DNA of 64,000 nt, taken from contig CM042148.1 in assembly GCA_023376005.1 (NCBI GenBank), forward strand, positions 67,051,524 through 67,115,523, in the 5' to 3' direction. The notes beneath the pieces are model-generated. The model searched no databases. It saw only the letters and a program-made list of their open reading frames with translations, and was not told the origin of the DNA. The translations under genes were made by a program, and so were the position numbers. This stretch comes from Doryteuthis pealeii (Eukaryota > Mollusca > Cephalopoda > Myopsida > Loliginidae). Shown here in pieces: positions 59,328 through 64,000 of the stretch. Each line of letters begins with the position of its first letter. Within the stretch, counting starts at the first letter, position 1.

Positions 59328-61910
59328 CGAATGTCATTTATTCAGATACACACTGGTTTCCTCATAAATATCACTATGTTCATTTGGATGGATTAAGATA
59401 TGATCAAATAGACTGGGATATGTATATAGATACATCTATAGATAGATATATATTCTGAAAGAATAAATAGAATAGAAATTACATTAAATTTTACAAACAA
59501 AAACATAAGATCAAAGGTGAAATAGATTGGAATTGTATTGCTATCGTTACTTGATACTAAAAACTTAATACAAATAATATTCTTAAAATAACACTAACTG
59601 TATACAAAAAAAAAACCACAGGAGAAATACTTAATCTAAGTACCAGTAATCACATCTTAAATGGCTATTTATTATACTATTAATACTAGCAAAATAAAAA
59701 AAAAACACCCTCCGGGTGGTGTAAAAATTAAATTTTGAAAGATATTGTCTGAGGGAGCTGGGAGTTAGAAATTAATTTTCAGAGAGTTTGCATCATAAGT
59801 AAGTAAAAATATCAAATTTATTAAAGGAGTAAAAAAATACGACAATTTGAAATGAAACTTAGTTCTGTCCTCCTCAAATAAAATCTATTAATTATTAATC
59901 AAATGATTATTTGGAATATTTTACACGTAAACTTTACACAAAATCGTAAGTATTTATTTATTGGTAAACTTTTAGTTAACTTCTTGTTATTTTTTACTCT
60001 CGCCACGAGAGTAAAAAACATGATTTGTAAAACTGATTACAAATTTCACAAAAATATTTTTATTTCATTTAAAGTAATATAACTTTTCAAATAATTTCAT
60101 AGTTTATTTATTTAAATAATATATACTTTATTTATTATAACTAGCAACAGAAAACACCCTCCGGGCGTTGTAAAAATTAATTTTTGAAAGACATTCCCTG
60201 AGAGGGTGGGAGTTAAAAATTCAATGTCAGAGGGTTTGTATCATAAGTAAGCAAAATCCTCATATTTATTAAAGGAGTAAAAAAAATAAATAAATAAATG
60301 AAACAACTTGAAATGAAAACTGAGCCCCATGCCTCTCAAATAAAACGGTGCGTGCATGTAATAATCAAACAATTATTTTGAATATTTTCCACATCAATTT
60401 TACACAAAATCGTAGGTATTTATTTATTTGTAAACTTGCTTACTCAAATTTTGGTTGTATATAGAAAAGAATATTGTGACGTAATCTGTGACGTAGAGCT
60501 ATGACATAGTTTTTGTTACAGACAGAAATAGAGAATCTCCATTATTAATAGATTAGATTCATTAATGATACAATAAGCTTTAGGAAACAGTAAAGAATAA
60601 TAAAATTTGTAAAAAATGAAATTTAAGAAATAAAAAGGCATAGGATAATTCAAATTCAAACCTATTAACTCTGGAGGTTATTTCGTATAAAGTTAGGGTT
60701 AGTGTAATAGGAAAATAATGGGTAGATTAATTAACAGATAAAATTCATTCAGGGTGGTTCCCCTTCTTTAGGTTGAGGTTAGAGGAAATAACCAATTTAT
60801 TTCCTATAACTCCAATCTAAAAAAAGGGGAACCACTCTGATTGACTGATAATTTATTTATTTATTGATCTGCTAGAAAAAAAGAATACGGGGTTAGGGTT
60901 AACTCTGGATTTACGAGTATAATCCAATAGTTCCTTCCATTTCTCTGCTTACTGTCAGATTGATAAGTTGGCTTGCACTTATAACACGTCTTTTTGTTTT
61001 TTTTAATTCAACTAAAATGCAAGCACTGATCGACACACGAGTTTATTATTTTGTTTGGTAAGGAAATTGAAAGAGAACTTACATGATTTTTGGTCCAAAA
61101 GATTCACTGAACCTTGTACACATAGATCTAAAGGAAGTTTTTCAAGGCAAATTTGAATTAGTGCTCCAACGGGATCTCCAAACAATCCTTTCCGTACTTC
61201 CTTGACCATTTTCTGACAACTGCCCGATATTTTCACAACTGATTGCTGCTTTTGACAGTTACTTTTTTCACACAATTTCTTTGGGCTTTTTTCTGGACTT
61301 ATTTTACAATGTCTATTATTTTTTGTCTTTTTTAAAAGATCTGTTCGGGCAGATTCTTTATTCACTAAATTCTCAATACAATGTCCATTTTTTTCTGTCC
61401 GCGAAACATCGTTCATATTAAGTACATTGTCAGAAAGTTTTTCTAAAGCCACACATAATGTCCGATTGTCCAGTACTTTTGAAATTGTGTGTATATTTTG
61501 ACAGTTGCTCTTAATACATTTCGTCTTGGTTAAATCTTTACAGTTACTGAAATTACTACTAGAACAACCAGATTGATTTTTTTCATCTTTTATATTTTCA
61601 TTTTGACTATTTGTATATCTGGTATTTCTCACGCAGCTCTCCTTAACATTTTTATTCCTGGCACTCCGGATGTCCTTGCTTTCCTGTAAAAGCTTTTCTC
61701 GGATTTTAAAACGTTCGGCACGTGACAGTTGCTTCGGCTGATCAACTCTTTTTTTAGATACTTTCGTCCGCGCTTTTCTTTCGGCTTTTTTTTGCTTGAA
61801 AACATCTTCAATCAATTCAAGATCATTTTCACTTTCACCAGAAGAATCATTTATATAATCATCATCATCATCATCATGAGAATCCAAACCACTGAATGCC
61901 TCTTGAAATA
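41521..61910 (-). CDS. Unrecognised multi-exon gene, 5' end not found
   Basis: Eight exons join in phase to at least 798 residues. The first visible exon enters in phase 1, so the start lies further right. The product begins with an acidic stretch (HDDDDDDYINDSSGESENDL), then a basic helical stretch (KKAERKARTKVSKKRV...SRAERFKIREKLLQESKDIR) and a long Ser/Asn/Lys-rich region. Five small exons encode likely disorder. The C-terminus is compact: CICRNKKC, MNIFFWHDIMPPSFKPEYLP, MYEVFFTLLFRF, then a hydrophobic segment (MDYVLCIGSVNTDIVNYL, TTIYCILDIG, VEVFSAVVPGAKSNFCVILK). A basic tail RLGDVSTVINADKRAKF closes it. The pattern suggests a nuclear scaffold with one folded C-terminal domain, but I cannot name a family. 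Exons are listed separately. There is no sign of transfer or transposon origin. Confidence 0.75.
41690..42150 (+). mobile_element. LINE 3' end (CR1/L2-like) with ATT tail
   Basis: FFTLRVAEAWNKLPASVVGC then RNTASFKASMLPVVHQHYT and a stop are encoded at 41868-41985. This matches the conserved 'RVVxxWNSLPxxVVxAxSVxxFK' C-terminus of non-LTR reverse transcriptases. Upstream the frame is broken. The 3' end AATAAATTTC(ATT)n at about 42128 is a microsatellite tail of the CR1/L2 kind. Confidence 0.75.
42085..43517. repeat. Tandem duplication, second copy with internal deletion
   Basis: 42085-42350 recurs at 42909-43198, and 42650-42908 recurs at 43200-43517. The 300 bp between them (42351-42649) are missing from the second copy. 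Identity is very high. The second copy also has a small internal re-duplication around 43320-43440. Confidence 0.85.
42345..42690 (-). mobile_element. LINE remnant: RNase H-adjacent zinc knuckle and 3' tail
   Basis: The minus strand encodes CPTCKVQLTTKHILLNCNRL and ends NILNFIKKSNLFNKI. This is the C..C...T.KHILL.C C-terminal motif of RNase H-bearing non-LTR elements (I/Nimb/Jockey kinds). Downstream the 3' flank reads GGCATTAAATGACCCACAGA, then GGTTGATATGCCGTTAAAC and an A/C-rich tail. That tail module recurs across the window. Confidence 0.75.
43530..44100. other. GC-richer stretch, no gene recognised
   Basis: A 174-codon open frame (43573-44097, plus) has mixed composition and no domain, splice signal or relative in the window. 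I do not call it a gene. Confidence 0.4.
44165..44470 (+). repeat. Dispersed repeat, partial copy at 48470-48600
   Basis: It shares GGGGTCCAGTG, TTGATCCCAGGGGGCCATCC and CTTGATTTAAAGGGG-type blocks with 48470-48600. Its function and family are not recognised. Confidence 0.55.
45263..45702. repeat. Minisatellite, about 33-bp unit, about 14 copies
   Basis: The unit contains AACAGACTGAAACACTGCAG and TGTAGGCTTATTA. Copies are nearly identical, and some lack GTAGG or one A. It lies in the last intron of the minus-strand gene, about 65 bp beyond exon 7. Open frames across it are artefacts. Confidence 0.95.
45769..46592 (-). CDS. Unrecognised gene, exon 7 (C-terminal domain)
   Basis: The acceptor is CTTGTTTCAG and the donor GTAAGTAT. 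It runs from phase 2 to phase 1. The 824-base open exon encodes MYEVFFTLLFRFDQKHSEKF through KLEDRCTTIYCILDIGEARG to PSQLT. Alternating hydrophobic and amphipathic segments suggest a folded alpha/beta domain. There are no internal stops and no repeats. Confidence 0.85.
46641..47044. mobile_element. GGTAATCTGAACATTAGC foldback
   Basis: GGTAATCTGAACATTAGC opens at 46641 and its inverse closes at 47044. The arms include TCACCGTAAATCTACACTGA. It lies between exons 6 and 7 of the minus-strand gene. Confidence 0.85.
47249..47493 (-). mobile_element. tRNA-derived SINE, family A
   Basis: This is a full-length minus-strand copy. The head reads GGGCCGGGTTAGCTCAGTCG on the minus strand with a GGTTCGATACCGG-like B box. 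The tail is at the left. Confidence 0.85.
47769..47955 (-). CDS. Unrecognised gene, exon 6
   Basis: The acceptor is a T-tract ending CAG and the donor GTAAGTAT. It runs from phase 1 to phase 2. It encodes CICRNKKCDLQSQSRILRIC, then NIFFWHDIMPPSFKPEYLPY and FFLDIVECL. Confidence 0.85.
47998..48453 (-). mobile_element. Helitron, 5'-truncated
   Basis: The 3' terminus (hairpin CACCTTCCTGGTG in plus sense, then CTAG at 47998) and body match the element at 36641. The TC terminus with AATGGAGATTG is absent. Confidence 0.7.
48470..48600 (+). repeat. Partial copy of the 44165 repeat
   Basis: GGGGTCCAGTG, TTGATCCCAGGGGGCCATCC and CAGGCAACACCTGCCCCCTT match 44190-44300. Confidence 0.6.
48987..49355. 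mobile_element. GGTAATCTGAACATTAGC foldback
   Basis: Inverted ends GTAATCTGAACATTAG and CTAATGTTCAGATTAC. A second left terminus starts again at 49358-49383. A more decayed piece of the same family lies at about 50052-50245. Confidence 0.8.
49707..49805 (-). CDS. Unrecognised gene, exon 5
   Basis: The acceptor is AATTTTAG and the donor GTAAGC, symmetrical phase 1. It encodes DHVNLQVETLSVDLKNCNQ and a Ser/Pro-rich end. Confidence 0.75.
50580..50835 (+). mobile_element. Short element with LINE-type tail, 3' part
   Basis: TTAAACTCTATCTGATGGTG, CATTGCTCCCTGGTCCACT and the tail TAAATGACCCACTGAGGTTG, ATATGCTGTAAAACAAACC match 24385-24640 closely. The 5' half is absent, as in 5'-truncated retroposons. 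Confidence 0.7.
50938..51175 (+). mobile_element. LINE 3' end with SRIGL zinc knuckle
   Basis: Frame 50938-51111 encodes FVCIQCTKDCHSRIGLQSHL, RRCR and a stop. This is the well-known C..C..C.SRIGL..H...C terminus of invertebrate non-LTR retrotransposons. The 3' UTR ends ACAGAAAGGATCCAATAA. The inverted second copy is at 40730-41010. It lies about 70 bp from exon 4 of the minus-strand gene. Confidence 0.85.
51245..51373 (-). CDS. Unrecognised gene, exon 4
   Basis: The acceptor is TATTCCAG and the donor GTAGGT, symmetrical phase 1. It encodes IKSNNSQENGYSDVELFAET and ends PPEIYITPDEEE. Confidence 0.75.
51630..51720 (-). mobile_element. tRNA-like head, possible SINE fragment or tRNA pseudogene
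   Basis: On the minus strand it has an A-box-like TGTAATGATTAGCAAGC and a B-box-like AGTTTGATCCTC at about tRNA spacing. No clean cloverleaf can be drawn by eye. Confidence 0.4.
52101..52332. mobile_element. Foldback element with telomere-like core, copy 4
   Basis: GGCACCCCTTTTTGATCTCG is mirrored at the right end. The core has TTAGGGATTAGGGTTAGGGG. It is highly similar to copy 1 at 21985. Confidence 0.85.
53985..54305. mobile_element. Foldback MITE, AAACGTTGTACA family, copy 2
   Basis: GATGAGGCTTGAAGATTAGT, TCATTGTTATTTGCACAAC, then CCGAAACGTTGTACAAATAA and CAATGAAGATGGGGAC, match 23025-23345. The middle has a different insert containing CCGAGTCCGACAAGAAATAC. Confidence 0.75.
54590..55040. 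repeat. Minisatellite, about 33-bp unit, about 13 copies
   Basis: The unit contains TCTTTTATTATACATTTCTG then AATG(T)n. It varies mainly in the length of the T run. It is nested in the large foldback. Confidence 0.95.
55721..55890. repeat. Foldback related to 29076
   Basis: TTGGTTTGGTGGTTGGTTTT at the left is inverted at 55869-55890 (AAAACCAACCACCAAACCAA). The block GAAGGCTATCACAATGCAAG is shared with 29090-29110. Confidence 0.65.
56176..56301 (-). CDS. Unrecognised gene, exon 3 with tandem heptapeptide
   Basis: The acceptor is CAG before CTGATCTACC and the donor GTAAGTAT, symmetrical phase 1. It encodes DLPEVCSEESVTLENKLLLS and ends with TSTYEHR repeated, owing to an exact 21-bp tandem duplication at 56175-56216. 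Confidence 0.75.
56545..56800 (+). mobile_element. tRNA-derived SINE, family B
   Basis: A head GTGTGGTGTAATGGTTAGAG (A-box-like) leads into the shared body CTTGGGAAAGGTATGAATCC, AGCTATGGGTAAAATAGTAG and TGCGGAGGGGTTGGT, ending in a TA run. Other copies are at 20318 and 62386. Confidence 0.75.
57061..57298 (+). mobile_element. tRNA-derived SINE, family A
   Basis: This is a plus-strand copy with CAGCTCAGTCGGTAGAGTG, the conserved body, and the tail GACATTAGGCCACCCCGAC. Confidence 0.85.
57373..57608 (+). mobile_element. TTAA-flanked MITE, copy 5
   Basis: It begins TTAACTCTTAACATCCTG and ends GGATGTTAAGAGTTAA, about 236 bp. It lies between exons 2 and 3 of the minus-strand gene. Confidence 0.87.
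57998..58108 (-). CDS. Unrecognised gene, exon 2
   Basis: The acceptor is TCTTTCAG and the donor GTATGT, symmetrical phase 1. It encodes KLSGQQQSQTNLTSRVSSIN and ends LQEKKIQ. Confidence 0.75.
58223..58865 (+). mobile_element. Non-autonomous Helitron with exact boundaries
   Basis: It starts TCTTATTATAATGGAGATTG and ends with hairpin GCACCCGGAGGGTGC, spacer ATATATTTT and CTAG. It is inserted between A (58222) and T (58866), the Helitron target rule. The duplicated host sequence at 59455-59689 lacks the element, with the junction between 59568 and 59569. There is no Rep/helicase, so it is non-autonomous. It lies in the intron before exon 2 of the minus-strand gene. Confidence 0.9.
59203..59325. 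repeat. (TA)n(GA)n compound microsatellite
   Basis: About 70 bases of TA repeats pass into about 50 bases of GA repeats. Confidence 0.95.
59455..59689. repeat. Duplicate of intron segment 58109-58994, without the Helitron
   Basis: CTGAAAGAATAAATAGAATA opens both copies. In copy 1 those first three bases are the splice acceptor of exon 2. Both end at TTAATACTAG. Differences are a handful of substitutions, an A-run length and a small indel. Confidence 0.92.
59686..60140 (-). mobile_element. Helitron-type element, 3' part
   Basis: On the minus strand it ends with hairpin CACCCGGAGGGTG, an AT spacer and CTAG. The body shares GTAAGTAAAAATATCAAATT and ATTAAAGGAGTAAAAAA with the next element. Its TC start is not found. 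It abuts the element at 60141. Confidence 0.7.
60141..60552 (-). mobile_element. Non-autonomous Helitron
   Basis: On the minus strand it starts TCTATTAATAATGGAGATTC and ends with a hairpin (CGCCCGGAGGGTG) and CTAG at 60141-60144. The ends match the other Helitrons in the window, but the interior differs from 36641 and 58223. Confidence 0.75.
60673..60900. mobile_element. Foldback related to 30663, rearranged
   Basis: Two tandem pieces carry GAGGTTATTTCGTATAA, GGTTAGAGGAAATAACCAAT and TTATTTCCTATAACTCCAAT, with the TAAAAAAAGGGGAACCACTC core also seen at 30700. Confidence 0.65.
61083..61910 (-). CDS. Unrecognised gene, first visible exon
   Basis: The acceptor TTTCATTACAG and donor GTAAGTTC bound an 828-base exon that enters and leaves in phase 1. 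It opens FQEAFSGLDSHDDDDDD. The acidic Asp run comes from a (GAT)n tract. Basic helical and Ser/Asn/Lys-rich regions follow, ending in GLFGDPVGALIQICLEKLPL and SVNLLDQK. No ATG at the exon start fits, so at least one upstream exon exists. Confidence 0.82.
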
Positions 61911-61981
61911 CTGTAATGAAAAATCAAAAAATATTTGTATATACCATAAATATATTCTGTAAAATAATCTATCTATACATA

Positions 61982-62380
61982 TCTAAATTAAAGGGCAGTT
62001 GTGTGTATGTATATCCGGATGAAACTATGAAAATAAAACAATTAATGACAAAGTAAATATATATACACATTCACTATCACCAGATCTTGCTTTTTGAGGA
62101 AAAATAATAAAGATTTAAATTTATATACAGGAAGATAATTAAAAAATAAAATCCAAATGATAACAGTATAGAATTTTTTTTTTTTTTTTGCATTTAATAT
62201 TTTAAATAGGAGACACTGATTTTTCTTTTCAGTGTCTGGATCAATGCAAGGTCTTTTTATGTGGGTATTTTAATGGGGCATCTTGCAAGGGTCCAATTCA
62301 CGATTCAATAATAATGGATCTGTGAGACTAACTTATTTACTCCCCCCTCTACCCAGGCGACACCGGGTAGCTGCTTCTAG
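61982..62380 (+). mobile_element. Non-autonomous Helitron, second family
   Basis: It starts TCTAAATTAAAGGGCAGTTG after A (61981). It ends with hairpin CTACCCAGGCGACACCGGGTAG (stem CTACCC/GGGTAG), CTGCTT and CTAG before T (62381). A decayed reverse copy is at 25507-25885. It is 399 bp long with no coding region. Confidence 0.7.
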
Positions 62381-62385
62381 TGTTT

Positions 62386-62640
62386 TATAAGGTTTGGAAA
62401 CCCGTGTTCAAATCCTGGACGTGGTAATTGCCTTTTACTTAGCGCTAATACCCTTGGGAAAGGTATGAATCCTACTCTCCCTCCAGCTATGGATAAATAG
62501 TAGGGCAGACTGGGCTCTTTAACCTTGGTTAGGCAACCGGTCTAGGAGAAGGAAAACTCTGAATTCAAACCTGTTGTCCTCCGCTTAAAAATTGACCTTG
62601 TGTCACATCCTACCTGTGCGGAGGGGTTGGTAAATATATA
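62386..62640 (+). mobile_element. tRNA-derived SINE, family B
   Basis: GTTCAAATCCTGGACGTGG is a B-box-like start. The body TTGGGAAAGGTATGAATCC, TAGTAGGGCAGACTGGGCTC and GTGCGGAGGGGTTGGTA matches 56590-56765. Confidence 0.75.
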
Positions 62641-63187
62641 TAAGGTTTGGAAACATGGATATATATTTTTTTAATTCAAGATTAATTTTTCTAAAAACAT
62701 TCATATTAATGCACAACAATTTTTTTTCCTCACCTACTTAAAAGCTGAACCTAAAAATCAGTAGCGAAAAATAGAACTGATTTTTTTTAATATAAATTTT
62801 AAATTTTCAAAACCTCTAGTATAATTAACATAGTTTATAACTTTTAAAAAAGATATTCTTCAGTTATATTTTTTAAGTTAGTTGACTGAAGTCATTAATT
62901 CATTATGATTGTCTTGTTAAACACGACTCATTTTGTCCATTTTTTATTTTGATGCATACACATTCACTTACATTCAATAATTAAATACTTTAATTTTTTC
63001 ATCTCCAAAACTTTCCAGCAAGAAATTATTAACATCAAAGTAACTAAATTGATAAATGAGTATTTTGAAAAGAATTCCAAGATTTAGTCCAAACAAAATA
63101 AACCAACTACAAGTATGGTAGTATGTTCAATTTTCTAATTGACACAATGTTTGAAGCAACTATGTACCAAATCACAATTGATGATAC
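62641..63187. other. Gene-free AT-rich stretch
   Basis: This lies upstream of the first visible exon of the minus-strand gene and is presumably intron. I see no exon, RNA gene or mobile element in it. Confidence 0.4.
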
Positions 63188-63492
63188 TGTTGGATTATTT
63201 GTTGTATACAAGCCGTGCTGCAATCTACCACTTAAATTTATAGACTAAGCGAGATCACGTGGTTTAAACCTCAGCCAATCAACAGTCTGAATACGTGGCT
63301 GGTAAACTACTTAATTACTGATACCGAGAGACGTCATTTGCAATCATTGACGAAGGACTTGCAAGATTGAGCAGCACCAAGGAACAACCAAAGGATTCTT
63401 TACCAAGGATCACGCTCTGCTTAACAGAAAGGATCTCCGCTGGACAAGCGCTCTTGCTTGAAACCTAACGGATGGTCACTAAAATCGTAACA
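63188..63492 (+). mobile_element. Solo LTR with exact 5-bp target duplication
   Basis: It runs TGTTGGATTATTTGTTG to AAAATCGTAACA, 305 bp, with GATAC directly outside both ends (63183-63187 and 63493-63497). It belongs to the same family as 39299-39605 and the decayed copy at 828. Confidence 0.88.
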
Positions 63493-63568
63493 GATACCCC
63501 ATACTTGCGATCTTGTGTCACATCTAGTTGTGGCGAGCGGGTTTGGTAAATACCTACCAAATCACATA

Positions 63569-63730
63569 AGTCGTCGGGTTGGCCTAAAGTCGGTATCAAC
63601 CAGACAGCAAGGGAGTATATCTTTTTTTCACTTGCACTAAACCAAGGAGATTGTTTTTTTAGTGTCTGAGGTGGAACGTCACACCTACCAACCGGTTCCC
63701 AACCGGACACTCTACCGACTGAAACGGCCC
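63569..63730 (-). mobile_element. SINE family A, internally deleted copy
   Basis: The tail (TCGTCGGGTTGGCCTAAAGT) and head (ACTCTACCGACTGAAACGGCC) are present, but about 80 bp of the body between them are missing. A tail module of the LINE/SINE set follows at 63735-63766. Confidence 0.75.
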
Positions 63731-63772
63731 AAAAAGGGTTGATATGCCATAAAACAAAACAACCAAATCAAA

Positions 63773-63990
63773 CAGCAAGACAGCAAGGGAGTCTATCCTC
63801 TTTTCACTAGTGCTAGACCAAGGAGATTGTTTTTTAGCATCTGAGGTGGAGTGCCACACCTACCATCAGCTCCTCACTTTACCGCACAGACCCCTGTGCT
63901 ACTCATACGCTGAGTTGGCGGGGGCTGGTATCGAACCAGGAACCTTGTGGTTCCTAGCCGGGCACTCTACCGACTGAGCTAAACCGGCCT
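63773..63990 (-). mobile_element. SINE family A, last copy
   Basis: On the minus strand it has GGCCGGTTTAGCTCAGTCGG and a B-box-like GGTTCGATACC, then the conserved body. The tail at the left is cut off. Confidence 0.85.
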
Positions 63991-64000
63991 AAACATCACA

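Overview
This window is AT-rich animal DNA. Two multi-exon genes face each other in a convergent arrangement, separated by about 10 kb, and they sit among many mobile-element remnants. Spliceosomal GT-AG introns of 0.2-5 kb, tRNA-derived SINEs, Helitrons, foldback MITEs, LINE fragments and solo LTRs show it is metazoan. The style of the repeats and the form of the ATG14 protein suggest a lophotrochozoan, probably a mollusc. That taxonomic call is an inference. Nothing prokaryotic was seen.

Layout. Positions 1-14.8 kb hold no recognisable gene: a decayed solo LTR (about 828-1137), a decayed satellite (about 1140-2495), and fragments of repeats found elsewhere in the window. Positions 14.9-31.5 kb on the plus strand carry a nine-exon ATG14 (Barkor) homologue, the autophagy-specific targeting subunit of the PI3-kinase complex with Beclin 1. 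Every exon junction after the first can be placed with matching phase. Only the initiator ATG is unclear. Its introns hold foldback MITEs, long palindromes and SINEs. Positions 31.5-41.5 kb are intergenic. They hold a decayed partial duplicate of the last ATG14 exon, a Helitron, mariner-like and TTAA MITEs, a complete solo LTR with an exact target duplication, and a coding-like remnant.

Positions 41.5-61.9 kb on the minus strand carry eight phase-compatible exons of a second gene. The protein is at least 798 residues: an acidic and basic, probably disordered front followed by a compact C-terminal domain. I do not recognise its family. Its 5' end lies to the right, upstream of position 61910 and possibly outside the window. 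Its introns hold minisatellites, a tandem duplication and LINE 3' ends. They also hold a Helitron with an empty paralogous site about 0.7 kb away, which defines the element's ends to the base.

No functional link between the two genes is visible. The main value of the window is the ATG14 model, the unassigned gene, and a set of transposon structures whose boundaries can be read directly: Helitron ends, LTR target duplications, and a LINE tail shared with a short element.
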